Shown: positions 20,765 to 32,554 of the stretch, piece by piece | Numbering within the stretch: the stretch's first letter is position 1 | How the letters are laid out: each line of letters begins with the position of its first letter | Origin: Brachionus manjavacas | Taxonomy: Eukaryota > Rotifera > Eurotatoria > Ploima > Brachionidae | Reading direction: 5' to 3' | Length of the DNA stretch: 64,000 nt | Assembly: GCA_019054805.1 (NCBI GenBank) | Contig: JAHQIY010000003.1 | Coordinates: forward strand, 496,001 to 560,000 | The notes under the pieces: generated by a model | What the model was told of the DNA's origin: nothing | What the model saw: the letters and a program-made list of their open reading frames with translations, nothing else | Databases searched by the model: none | Program-made: the position numbers and the translations under genes

Positions 20765-23700
20765 TCCAAAATATTTTGTGCTCGTTTGAAATGTTTCCAA
20801 TGTAGGAGTAAAAACTTTGTCTGATGAAACCGAAGTTGAGAAAACAGTAAAAGATGCAAAATTTGAACTTTGTTCTTCTGTAACCAAATCTTTGTTGGTA
20901 ACAATTACAGAGGAAGATAGAAGGGATGAATCACTGACTGGTGTAGAGTCTAAAATTGGATTTATGGTTTCAACAAATTCAACGGTAGTTGAAACAGACG
21001 AAAATAATTTTGATTCAAATGGAGTGGAATAATATTCTGTTCTCGTTTGAAATGTTTCCAATGTAGGAGTAAAAACTTTGTCTGATGAAACCTAAGTTGA
21101 GAAAACAGTAAAAGATACAAAATTTGAACTTTGTTCTTCTGTAACCAAATCTTTGTTGGTAACAATTACAGAGGAAGATAGAAGGGATGAATCACTGACT
21201 GGTGTAGAGTCTAAAATTGGATTTTTGGTTTCAACAGTTTCTCCGTACGAAAATAATTTTGATTCAAATGGAGTGGAATAATATTCTGTTCTCGTTTGAA
21301 ATGTTTCCAATGTAGGAGTAAAAACTTTGTCTGATGAAACCGAAGTTGAGAAAACAGTAAAAGATACAAAATTTGAACTTTGTTCTTCTGTAACCAAATC
21401 TTTGTTGGTAACAATTACAGAGGAAGATAGAAGGGATGAATCACTGACTGGTGTAGAGTCTAAAATTGGATTTATGGTTTCAACAAATTCAACGGTAGTT
21501 GAAACAGACGAAAATAATTTTGATTCAAATGGAGTGGAATAATATTCTGTTCTCGTTTGAAATGTTTCCAATGTAGGAGTAAAAACTTTGTCTGATGAAA
21601 CCGAAGTTGAGAAAACAGTAAAAGATACAAAATTTGAACTTTGTTCTTCTGTAACCAAATCTTTGTTGGTAACAATTACAGAGGAAGATAGAAGGGATGA
21701 ATCACTGACTGGTGTAGAGTCTAAAATTGGATTTATGGTATCAACAAATTCTACGGTAGTTGAAACAGACGAAAATAATTTTGATTCAAATGGAGTGGAA
21801 TAATATTCTGTTCTCGTTTGAAATGTTTCCAATGTAGGAGTAAAAACTTTGTCTGATGAAACCGAAGTTGAGAAAACAGTAAAAGATTCAAAATTTGAAC
21901 TTTGTTCTTCTGTAACCAAATCTTTGTTGGTAACAATTACAGAGGAAGATAGAAGGGATGAATCACTGACTGGTGTAGAGTCTAAAATTGGATTTATGGT
22001 TTCAACAAATTCAACGGTAGTTGAAACAGACGAAAATAATTTTGATTCAAATGGAGTGGAATAATATTCTGTTCTCGTTTGAAATGTTTCCAATGTAGGA
22101 GTAAAAACTTTGTCTGATGAAACCGAAGTTGAGAAAACAGTAAAAGATACAAAATTTGAACTTTGTTCTTCTGTAACCAAATCTTTGTTGGTAACAATTA
22201 CAGAGGAAGATAGAAGGGATGAATCACTGACTGGTGTAGAGTCTAAAATTGGATTTATGGTTTCAACAAATTCAACGGTAGTTGAAACAGACGAAAATAA
22301 TTTTGATTCAAATGGAGTGGAATAATATTCTGTTCTCGTTTGAAATGTTTCCAATGTAGGAGTAAAAACTTTGTCTGATGAAACCGAAGTTGAGAAAACA
22401 GTAAAAGATACAAAATTTGAACTTTGTTCTTCTGTAACCAAATCTTTGTTGGTAACAATTACAGAGGAAGATAGAAGGGATGAATCACTGACTGGTGTAG
22501 AGTCTAAAATTGGATTTATGGTATCAACAAATTCTACGGTAGTTGAAACAGACGAAAATAATTTTGATTCAAATGGAGTGGAATAATATTCTGTTCTCGT
22601 TTGAAATGTTTCCAATGTAGGAGTAAAAACTTTGTCTGATGAAACCGAAGTTGAGAAAACAGTAAAAGATTCAAAATTTGAACTTTGTTCTTCTGTAACC
22701 AAATCTTTGTTGGTAACAATTACAGAGGAAGATAGAAGGGATGAATCACTGACTGGTGTAGAGTCTAAAATTGGATTTATGGTTTCAACAAATTCAACGG
22801 TAGTTGAAACAGACGAAAATAATTTTGATTCAAATGGAGTGGAATAATATTCTGTTCTCGTTTGAAATGTTTCCAATGTAGGAGTAAAAACTTTGTCTGA
22901 TGAAACCTAAGTTGAGAAAACAGTAAAAGATACAAAATTTGAACTTTGTTCTTCTGTAACCAAATCTTTGTTGGTAACAATTACAGAGGAAGATAATAGG
23001 GATGAATCACTGACTGGTGTAGAGTCTAAAATTGGATTTATGGTTTCAACAGTTTCTCCGTACGAAAATAATTCTGATTCAAATGAAGTGGAATAATATT
23101 CTGTTCTCGTTTGAAATGTTTCCAATGTAGGAGTAAAAACTTTGTCTGATGAAACCGAAGTTGAGAAAACAGTAAAAGATACAAAATTTGAACTTTGTTC
23201 TTCTGTAACCAAATCTTTGTTGGTAACAATTACAGAGGAAGATAGAAGGGATGAATCACTGACTGGTGTAGAGTCTAAAATTGGATTTTTGGTTTCAACA
23301 GTTTCTCCGTACGAAAATAATTTTGATTCAAATGGAGTGGAATAATATTCTGTTCTCGTTTGAAATGTTTCCAATGTAGGAGTAAAAACTTTGTCTGATG
23401 AAACCGAAGTTGAGAAAACAGTAAAAGATACAAAATTTGAACTTTGTTCTTCTGTAACCAAATCTTTGTTGGTAACAATTACAGAGGAAGATAGAAGGGA
23501 TGAATCACTGACTGGTGTAGAGTCTAAAATTGGATTTATGGTATCAACAAATTCTACGGTAGTTGAAACAGACGAAAATAATTTTGATTCAAATGGAGTG
23601 GAATAATATTCTGTTCTCGTTTGAAATGTTTCCAATGTAGGAGTAAAAACTTTGTCTGATGAAACCGAAGTTGAGAAAACAGTAAAAGATTCAAAATTTG

Positions 23701-26700
23701 AACTTTGTTCTTCTGGAACCAAATCTTTGTCGGTAACTATTACAGAAGAAGCTGATATGGATGAATCACTGACCGGGCTATTTGTTGTTTCTGATGTTGA
23801 TATTAAGAATTGCCCTAAAATGTTTAAGATAAAGTTAGAAAATATTTATTTTAGAAAATTTCAAATAAATGATTAAAGATTTTTTTAATTTGCTTACTTT
23901 CAGTATGTTCTTTTATCCAATTAACATATGAGCTTGCTTTAGCAAATACACCTCCATCATAACATCTTTTACCTAAAAAGCTGTTTCTTAGCACCCAGCT
24001 TGTAATGCCTGCAAGATACCAGTTTTCACCTAGCTTTACTACCAATGGGCCACCTGAATCTCCATTGCAAATACTCTTCCCATTTCCTCCTGCACAATGA
24101 TTGACTTCTGAATTATAAATCGGTGGATTCAAAAAACTATAACGATCTTCACAGACTGAATGATTTGAAATTACGGTTTCCAGTTCCATTAAAATATCCG
24201 AAGTATTTGTTTGAAATTCTTCTTCAGATAATCTCCCCCATCCAGTTGTCCAGGCAATTTGATTTTGAAAGTCAAAATCTTGTTCTGGTAGACAAATTGG
24301 TAAAATTTGATTGGTAAATTCAACAGGCGACTTTAAAGAAAAAAAATAAAAATAATAACTAAAATTATTTAAATTATTTCTAATGCTTACGGACAACTTT
24401 AGCAATGCTATGTCATTATGCAAGTTATTTGAATTATAGTCCGGATGGATAAAAATTTGATCAACTGTCCTCGTAATTGAAAAAGGTTCAGGATTTGATC
24501 GAGTATGAAGACCTAATTTAACTGTGTAAAATTGAGGAGCATTATTATGAGCAACACAATGAGCAGCAGTAATAACAAATTCTGTATTTACTAAAACACC
24601 TCCACATAAAAAGGAATTAAAATAATCCAGATATGCTTGCCAACCCCAATCCTCAGGTTCAGCTGGTTGTCCACCAATTATTTTAAAAAGTCGTCCGCCT
24701 CTCAATTCGTTTATTCTCTTTCCACATTGATTTATTGGGAATGTTGCATCAGATGTTTCTGAAGTTTTAGCAGAAGTGGTTGATTGGACCGGGCTATTTG
24801 TTGTTTCTGATGTTGATATTAAGAATTGCCCTAAAATGTTTAAGATAAAGTTAGAAAATATTTATTTTAGAAAATTTCAAATAAATGATTAAAGATTTTT
24901 TTAATTTGCTTACTTTCAGTATGTTCTTTTATCCAATTAACATATGAGCTTGCTTTAGCAAATACACCTCCATCATAACATCTTTTACCTAAAAAGCTGT
25001 TTCTTAGCACCCAGCTTGTAATGCCTGCAAGATACCAGTTTTCACCTAGCTTTACTACCAATGGGCCACCTGAATCTCCATTGCAAATACTCTTCCCATT
25101 TCCTCCTGCACAATGATTGACTTCTGAATTATAAATCGGTGGATTCAAAAACTATAACGATCTTCACAGACTGAATGATTTGAAATTACGGTTTCCAGTT
25201 CCATTAAAATATCCGAAGTATTTGTTTGAAATTCTTCTTCAGATAATCTCCCCCATCCAGTTGTCCAGGCAATTTGATTTTGAAAGTCAAAATCTTGTTC
25301 TGGTAGACAAATTGGTAAAATTTGATTGGTAAATTCAACAGGCGACTTTAAAGAAAAAAAATAAAAATAATAACTAAAATTATTTAAATTATTTCTAATG
25401 CTTACGGACAACTTTAGCAATGCTATGTCATTATGCAAGTTATTTGAATTATAGTCCGGATGGATAAAAATTTGATCAACTGTCCTCGTAATTGAAAAAG
25501 GTTCAGGATTTGATCGAGTATGAAGACCTAATTTAACTGTGTAAAATTGAGGAGCATTATTATGAGCAACACAATGAGCAGCAGTAATAACAAATTCTGT
25601 ATTTACTAAAACACCTCCACATAAAAAGGAATTAAAATAATCCAGATATGCTTGCCAACCCCAATCCTCAGGTTCAGCTGGTTGTCCACCAATTATTTTA
25701 AAAAGTCGTCCGCCTCTCAATTCGTTTATTCTCTTTCCACATTGATTTATTGGGAATGTTGCATCAGATGTTTCTGAAGTTTTAGCAGAAGTGGTTGATT
25801 GGACCGGGCTATTTGTTGTTTCTGATGTTGATATTAAGAATTGCCCTAAAATGTTTAAGATAAAGTTAGAAAATATTTATTTTAGAAAATTTCAAATAAA
25901 TGATTAAAGATTTTTTTAATTTGCTTACTTTCAGTATGTTCTTTTATCCAATTAACATATGAGCTTGCTTTAGCAAATACACCTCCATCATAACATCTTT
26001 TACCTAAAAAGCTGTTTCTTAGCACCCAGCTTGTAATGCCTGCAAGATACCAGTTTTCACCTAGCTTTACTACCAATGGGCCACCTGAATCTCCATTGCA
26101 AATACTCTTCCCATTTCCTCCTGCACAATGATTGACTTCTGAATTATAAATCGGTGGATTCAAAAAACTATAACGATCTTCACAGACTGAATGATTTGAA
26201 ATTACGGTTTCCAGTTCCATTAAAATATCCGAAGTATTTGTTTGAAATTCTTCTTCAGATAATCTCCCCATCCAGTTGTCCAGGCAATTTGATTTTGAAA
26301 GTCAAAATCTTGTTCTGGTAGACAAATTGGTAAAATTTGATTGGTAAATTCAACAGGCGACTTTAAAGAAAAAAAATAAAAATAATAACTAAAATTATTT
26401 AAATTATTTCTAATGCTTACGGACAACTTTAGCAATGCTATGTCATTATGCAAGTTATTTGAATTATAGTCCGGATGGATAAAAATTTGATCAACTGTCC
26501 TCGTAATTGAAAAAGGTTCAGGATTTGATCGAGTATGAAGACCTAATTTAACTGTGTAAAATTGAGGAGCATTATTATGAGCAACACAATGAGCAGCAGT
26601 AATAACAAATTCTGTATTTACTAAAACACCTCCACATAAAAAGGAATTAAAATAATCCAGATATGCTTGCCAACCCCAATCCTCAGGTTCAGCTGGTTGT

Positions 26701-29700
26701 CCACCAATTATTTTAAAAAGTCGTCCGCCTCTCAATTCGTTTATTCTCTTTCCACATTGATTTATTGGGAATGTTGCATCAGATGTTTCTGAAGTTTTAG
26801 CAGAAGTGGTTGATTGGACCGGGCTATTTGTTGTTTCTGATGTTGATATTAAGAATTGCCCTAAAATGTTTAAGATAAAGTTAGAAAATATTTATTTTAG
26901 AAAATTTCAAATAAATGATTAAAGATTTTTTTAATTTGCTTACTTTCAGTATGTTCTTTTATCCAATTAACATATGAGCTTGCTTTAGCAAATACACCTC
27001 CATCATAACATCTTTTACCTAAAAAGCTGTTTCTTAGCACCCAGCTTGTAATGCCTGCAAGATACCAGTTTTCACCTAGCTTTACTACCAATGGGCCACC
27101 TGAATCTCCATTGCAAATACTCTTCCCATTTCCTCCTGCACAATGATTGACTTCTGAATTATAAATCGGTGGATTCAAAAAACTATAACGATCTTCACAG
27201 ACTGAATGATTTGAAATTACGGTTTCCAGTTCCATTAAAATATCCGAAGTATTTGTTTGAAATTCTTCTTCAGATAATCTCCCCCATCCAGTTGTCCAGG
27301 CAATTTGATTTTGAAAGTCAAAATCTTGTTCTGGTAGACAAATTGGTAAAATTTGATTGGTAAATTCAACAGGCGACTTTAAAGAAAAAAAATAAAAATA
27401 ATAACTAAAATTATTTAAATTATTTCTAATGCTTACGGACAACTTTAGCAATGCTATGTCATTATGCAAGTTATTTGAATTATAGTCCGGATGGATAAAA
27501 ATTTGATCAACTGTCCTCGTAATTGAAAAAGGTTCAGGATTTGATCGAGTATGAAGACCTAATTTAACTGTGTAAAATTGAGGAGCATTATTATGAGCAA
27601 CACAATGAGCAGCAGTAATAACAAATTCTGTATTTACTAAAACACCTCCACATAAAAAGGAATTAAAATAATCCAGATATGCTTGCCAACCCCAATCCTC
27701 AGGTTCAGCTGGTTGTCCACCAATTATTTTAAAAAGTCGTCCGCCTCTCAATTCGTTTATTCTCTTTCCACATTGATTTATTGGGAATGTTGCATCAGAT
27801 GTTTCTGAAGTTTTAGCAGAAGTGGTTGATTGGACCGGGCTATTTGTTGTTTCTGATGTTGATATTAAGAATTGCCCTAAAATGTTTAAGATAAAGTTAG
27901 AAAATATTTATTTTAGAAAATTTCAAATAAATGATTAAAGATTTTTTTAATTTGCTTACTTTCAGTATGTTCTTTTATCCAATTAACATATGAGCTTGCT
28001 TTAGCAAATACACCTCCATCATAACATCTTTTACCTAAAAAGCTGTTTCTTAGCACCCAGCTTGTAATGCCTGCAAGATACCAGTTTTCACCTAGCTTTA
28101 CTACCAATGGGCCACCTGAATCTCCATTGCAAATACTCTTCCCATTTCCTCCTGCACAATGATTGACTTCTGAATTATAAATCGGTGGATTCAAAAAACT
28201 ATAACGATCTTCACAGACTGAATGATTTGAAATTACGGTTTCCAGTTCCATTAAAATATCCGAAGTATTTGTTTGAAATTCTTCTTCAGATAATCTCCCC
28301 ATCCAGTTGTCCAGGCAATTTGATTTTGAAAGTCAAAATCTTGTTCTGGTAGACAAATTGGTAAAATTTGATTGGTAAATTCAACAGGCGACTTTAAAGA
28401 AAAAAAATAAAAATAATAACTAAAATTATTTAAATTATTTCTAATGCTTACGGACAACTTTAGCAATGCTATGTCATTATGCAAGTTATTTGAATTATAG
28501 TCCGGATGGATAAAAATTTGATCAACTGTCCTCGTAATTGAAAAAGGTTCAGGATTTGATCGAGTATGAAGACCTAATTTAACTGTGTAAAATTGAGGAG
28601 CATTATTATGAGCAACACAATGAGCAGCAGTAATAACAAATTCTGTATTTACTAAAACACCTCCACATAAAAAGGAATTAAAATAATCCAGATATGCTTG
28701 CCAACCCCAATCCTCAGGTTCAGCTGGTTGTCCACCAATTATTTTAAAAAGTCGTCCGCCTCTCAATTCGTTTATTCTCTTTCCACATTGATTTATTGGG
28801 AATGTTGCATCAGATGTTTCTGAAGTTTTAGCAGAAGTGGTTGATTGGACCGGGCTATTTGTTGTTTCTGATGTTGATATTAAGAATTGCCCTAAAATGT
28901 TTAAGATAAAGTTAGAAAATATTTATTTTAGAAAATTTCAAATAAATGATTAAAGATTTTTTTAATTTGCTTACTTTCAGTATGTTCTTTTATCCAATTA
29001 ACATATGAGCTTGCTTTAGCAAATACACCTCCATCATAACATCTTTTACCTAAAAAGCTGTTTCTTAGCACCCAGCTTGTAATGCCTGCAAGATACCAGT
29101 TTTCACCTAGCTTTACTACCAATGGGCCACCTGAATCTCCATTGCAAATACTCTTCCCATTTCCTCCTGCACAATGATTGACTTCTGAATTATAAATCGG
29201 TGGATTCAAAAAACTATAACGATCTTCACAGACTGAATGATTTGAAATTACGGTTTCCAGTTCCATTAAAATATCCGAAGTATTTGTTTGAAATTCTTCT
29301 TCAGATAATCTCCCCCATCCAGTTGTCCAGGCAATTTGATTTTGAAAGTCAAAATCTTGTTCTGGTAGACAAATTGGTAAAATTTGATTGGTAAATTCAA
29401 CAGGCGACTTTAAAGAAAAAAAATAAAAATAATAACTAAAATTATTTAAATTATTTCTAATGCTTACGGACAACTTTAGCAATGCTATGTCATTATGCAA
29501 GTTATTTGAATTATAGTCCGGATGGATAAAAATTTGATCAACTGTCCTCGTAATTGAAAAAGGTTCAGGATTTGATCGAGTATGAAGACCTAATTTAACT
29601 GTGTAAAATTGAGGAGCATTATTATGAGCAACACAATGAGCAGCAGTAATAACAAATTCTGTATTTACTAAAACACCTCCACATAAAAAGAAATTAAAAT

Positions 29701-30930
29701 AATCCAGATATGCTTGCCAACCCCAATCCTCAGGTTCAGCTGGTTGTCCACCAATTATTTTAAAAAGTCGTCCGCCTCTCAATTCGTTTATTCTCTTTCC
29801 ACATTGATTTATTGGGAATGTTGCATCAGATGTTTCTGAAGTTTTAGCAGAAGTGGTTGATTGGACCGGGCTATTTGTTGTTTCTGATGTTGATATTAAG
29901 AATTGCCCTAAAATGTTTAAGATAAAGTTAGAAAATATTTATTTTAGAAAATTTCAAATAAATGATTAAAGATTTTTTTAATTTGCTTACTTTCAGTATG
30001 TTCTTTTATCCAATTAACATATGAGCTTGCTTTAGCAAATACACCTCCATCATAACATCTTTTACCTAAAAAGCTGTTTCTTAGCACCCAGCTTGTAATG
30101 CCTGCAAGATACCAGTTTTCACCTAGCTTTACTACCAATGGGCCACCTGAATCTCCATTGCAAATACTCTTCCCATTTCCTCCTGCACAATGATTGACTT
30201 CTGAATTATAAATCGGTGGATTCAAAAAACTATAACGATCTTCACAGACTGAATGATTTGAAATTACGGTTTCCAGTTCCATTAAAATATCCGAAGTATT
30301 TGTTTGAAATTCTTCTTCAGATAATCTCCCCCATCCAGTTGTCCAGGCAATTTGATTTTGAAAGTCAAAATCTTGTTCTGGTAGACAAATTGGTAAAATT
30401 TGATTGGTAAATTCAACAGGCGACTTTAAAGAAAAAAAATAAAAATAATAACTAAAATTATTTAAATTATTTCTAATGCTTACGGACAACTTTAGCAATG
30501 CTATGTCATTATGCAAGTTATTTGAATTATAGTCCGGATGGATAAAAATTTGATCAACTGTCCTCGTAATTGAAAAAGGTTCAGGATTTGATCGAGTATG
30601 AAGACCTAATTTAACTGTGTAAAATTGAGGAGCATTATTATGAGCAACACAATGAGCAGCAGTAATAACAAATTCTGTATTTACTAAAACACCTCCACAT
30701 AAAAAGAAATTAAAATAATCCAGATATGCTTGCCAACCCCAATCCTCAGGTTCAGCTGGTTGTCCACCAATTATTTTAAAAAGTCGTCCGCCTCTCAATT
30801 CGTTTATTCTCTTTCCACATTGATTTATTGGGAATGTTGCATCAGATGTTTCTGAAGTTTTAGCAGAAGTGGTTGATTGGACAAAACTTATTATGACATT
30901 ACTTAATAAAAATAAGATTAATTTTCGCAT
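20098..30930 (-). CDS. Secreted or tethered multi-protease/mucin protein (7 chymotrypsin-fold units plus mucin repeats)
   Basis: One apparent gene. Order: signal peptide (MRKLILFLLSNVIISFVQS), propeptide with Cys (INQCGKRI), seven tandem serine-protease units, twelve Ser/Thr-rich repeats, a unique domain and a hydrophobic C-terminus. Each protease unit is two exons with a 60-bp phase-0 intron inside (in unit 1, 30424-30483). A 107-bp intron after each unit (29884-29990 in unit 1; 23791-23897 in unit 7) splices the codons for HTE to a KTTNSP linker that leads in frame into the next unit, and after unit 7 into the mucin repeats. A 1016-bp genomic unit minus both introns is 849 bp, exactly 283 codons. 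Three units are 1 bp short and two mucin repeats hold TAG, so as written the frame breaks. The family resembles polyserases (several protease domains per chain); splicing is inferred. Confidence 0.75.
20765..23790 (-). repeat. Twelve tandem 261/249-bp mucin-like repeats
   Basis: Unit of 87 residues (261 bp), with some units of 83 (249 bp, a YGETVET variant). Both lengths keep frame. Each is dense in Ser and Thr (SSSVIVT, FSTSVSS), fitting an O-glycosylated stalk. Units starting near 21309/21570/21831 repeat as a block at 22092/22353/22614, a 783-bp higher-order unit. Two units have TCG changed to TAG (21092-21094 and 22907-22909), exactly seven units apart (1815 bp), so the stop spread by block duplication. 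Confidence 0.9.
23898..24805 (-). CDS. Protease unit 7 (last)
   Basis: Full unit in frame with intact triad. Its 3' splice donor at 23897 joins to the acceptor at 23791, leading from the KTTNSP linker directly into the first mucin repeat, which shows that protease and repeat regions belong to one transcript. Confidence 0.8.
24913..25820 (-). pseudogene. Protease unit 6, 1-bp deletion
   Basis: Has five A bases instead of six at about 25147-25151 (ggattcaaaaactat), shifting the frame within the codons after the EDRYSF segment. A different position from units 3 and 5. All other sequence matches the array. Confidence 0.75.
25928..26836 (-). pseudogene. Protease unit 5, 1-bp deletion
   Basis: Carries the same C5 to C4 change as unit 3 (about 26265-26269). 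Units 3 and 5 alternate with intact units 4 and 2, as expected if a two-unit block had been duplicated, or if the same homopolymer error recurred. Confidence 0.75.
26943..27851 (-). CDS. Protease unit 4
   Basis: Full unit in frame with intact triad and splice sites, FNSF variant. Its introns and exons appear identical to unit 7. Confidence 0.8.
27959..28867 (-). pseudogene. Protease unit 3, 1-bp deletion
   Basis: Same unit but with four C bases instead of five at about 28296-28300 (tctccccatcc). This shifts the frame just after the TTGW-like motif, before the catalytic Ser exon part. Everything else, introns included, matches its neighbours. The change is in a homopolymer and could be a sequencing error. 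Confidence 0.75.
28975..29883 (-). CDS. Protease unit 2
   Basis: Full unit in frame. Linker KTTNSP then the same propeptide, activation site and His/Asp/Ser triad as unit 1, including the FNFF variant, so units 1 and 2 are the closest pair. Without a signal peptide of its own it depends on unit 1 for secretion. Confidence 0.8.
29991..30930 (-). CDS. Protease unit 1 with signal peptide
   Basis: First exon of the gene, ATG at 30930-30928. Signal peptide of about 19 residues, Thr/Ser-rich stretch, Cys in the propeptide, activation site RLFK followed by IIGG. Catalytic His in TAAHC, Asp in HNDIALLKL, Ser in GDSGGP, so predicted active after cleavage. Residue six before the active Ser is Ser, not Asp: a chymotrypsin- or elastase-type pocket rather than trypsin. 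Shares an FNFF variant with unit 2 where the others have FNSF. Confidence 0.85.
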
Positions 30931-31163
30931 TTTATTTTATTTTTTTAAATGAAGAGTTAAGTATTTAAAATAATTTTATAAGAACATATTTATCTTTTAA
31001 AGCTTGAATTCATTTATACGATTGAATAATTTTCTTATTTTCAATTAAATTAATGCTCAATTTAAATTCTGTAATTTCGTTCAACTTTAAAAATCATGAT
31101 TTTTTACATTTGAATTTTTTTATTTTCTCATGCATTTTCTTAAATTTTCTATTTGTATTATTG
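30876..31163 (-). repeat. 5' flank of multi-protease gene, copy 1
   Basis: Start codon, signal peptide region and ~235 bp of upstream DNA. Its diverged duplicate is at 32172-32460 in the same orientation. Confidence 0.8.
30973..30980 (-). promoter_or_regulatory. Possible TATA box of the multi-protease gene
   Basis: TATAAAAT on the minus strand about 45 bp upstream of the start codon. In the diverged upstream copy of this flank the word is altered. Position and sequence fit, but AT-rich DNA gives many chance matches. Confidence 0.3.
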
Positions 31164-31164
31164 C

Positions 31165-31415
31165 TGTGTTGATAAAAAAGTTATCTCTTTGCTGGAGTCT
31201 CGAAATTTCTTTGTGATATTTGAAGCAGTGACCTCTTCTTTAGATTTTAGTGACTTTTAAAATTGTTTCTTTTTTAACCAATTCTTTTCCATGAATGAAC
31301 TTGTATAATTGAATTAGATCACCTCTTTTTCTTCTTTCAACCACATTTGGAATATTCAAAGCCTTGAATCGTCTTTAATACAGTTTGTTTCTAATTGAAG
31401 AAACAAATTTCGTAC
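31165..31415 (-). mobile_element. CR1-like LINE fragment
   Basis: The minus strand matches 49149-49393 closely (the RRATKFVSS-like and RGDLIQLYKF region of ORF2). It is a short 5'- and 3'-truncated copy with an in-frame stop, inserted between the two copies of the protease gene 5' flank. Confidence 0.75.
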
Positions 31416-32171
31416 TTATTAGCTTTAATATAAGCACATAAACTTATATATGAACTAAAAAATTATAAATAAAATTTGAGTTATAGCCTTCGATATATTT
31501 TTCATTTAAACGTTTATATAAAAAAGAGAAGAAAATAATAATTTTAAAAATTTTCAATTTTTTATTAAGTTGAATCAAATTTATAAAAGTGTTGAAAATG
31601 TTGTAAATATCTTGTTCCGTTTAAAAGTTAAACGATAAAAATCAATAATAAACCAAATTTTTTACTTTTTAAAATAAAGTTAAAATTTAAGGGTTTTTTA
31701 AGAATAACTTTTGAACCGAATGTAATAAAACAAAGATCTATATAACATCTTGGTCCTTGTTAGATTATCTATCAAATGATATACAAAACTTATTAAAATA
31801 ATATCATTTCCTAGGAGGGCATTGAGATTATTTAGGTGGAGTCAAGGTTATGCCTATTATTTCCGGTATAAACAAAGCAGATACATTTTACAAAGTGTTT
31901 TGTAATCATTAAGATCTAATGTTTATTGGTATACAATTTCAAAAATTTTCGATGAACCAATCAATAGATTTTAACGAAAACAAACTCGCGCCAACCTTTA
32001 TTGAACACCCGTTACATTGATGCCAAAATAATAAAGACTAAAATAAACTCTTTTGAGCACTAAAAATTTTTAGGTTCTACACAATAAGTGGTTAAAGATT
32101 CCGACTGAGTGTGAAAATATTGAATGAATCTGTGCTATAACTCTTTTTGGCACAGATTCAATTCACAACCA
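31416..32171. other. Intergenic with a small hairpin
   Basis: No gene recognised. An 11-bp inverted repeat (tgaatctgtgc ... gcacagattca) lies at about 32124-32160. The rest is AT-rich. Confidence 0.4.
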
Positions 32172-32460
32172 AAGTGGCTGATTGGGCAAAACTTATTCTG
32201 ACATGACTAAATAAAAATAAGATTCATTTTCGCATTTAATTTTTTTTTTGAAATGAAAAGCTTAGTATTTAAAATAATTTATGAAAAAATATTTATCTTT
32301 TAAAGCTTGAATTCATTTATATGATTGAATAATTTTCTTTTTTCAATTAAATTAATGCCCAATTTTAAATCTGTAATTTCGTTCAACTTTAAAAATCAAG
32401 TTTTTTTAAATTTGAATTTATTTATTTTCTCATGCATTACCTTAAATTTTCTAATTGTAA
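32172..32460 (-). pseudogene. Decayed second copy of the multi-protease 5' end
   Basis: Matches 30876-31163 with scattered substitutions and small indels. The start codon region reads ATG CGA AAA TGA on the minus strand, so the signal peptide is closed after three codons. It is the remnant of a second promoter and first exon; no protease exon follows it. Confidence 0.7.
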
Positions 32461-32554
32461 TCTTAATTGCAAGTTTCTAATTTTAAATGATGCTTTGATG
32501 AATATAAGGATCTTTTTTAGGGAAATTTTTTTTTAGATATTATTTTTCGATTTG

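Noticed and set aside
21092-22909. A 27-nt micro-intron ending in acttag at the two stop-bearing mucin repeats
   Set aside because: Removing it would keep frame and delete the TAG, but 27 nt is shorter than every intron supported here (46 bp or more) and the other ten repeats code through the same bases.
20765-23790. CRISPR-like or satellite array
   Set aside because: The repeats are 249/261 bp without spacers, keep an open frame on one strand and continue the protease reading frame, so they are coding.
21327-23876. Plus-strand ORFs of ~70 codons repeated through the mucin array, and 64-codon plus-strand ORFs in the protease units
   Set aside because: They are antisense shadows of the minus-strand coding repeats and recur only because the repeat recurs.
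23898-30930. Seven separate protease genes in tandem
   Set aside because: Only unit 1 has an ATG with a signal peptide. The others begin with a linker that is in frame with the previous unit after splicing and have no promoter-like gap. Not excluded without transcripts.
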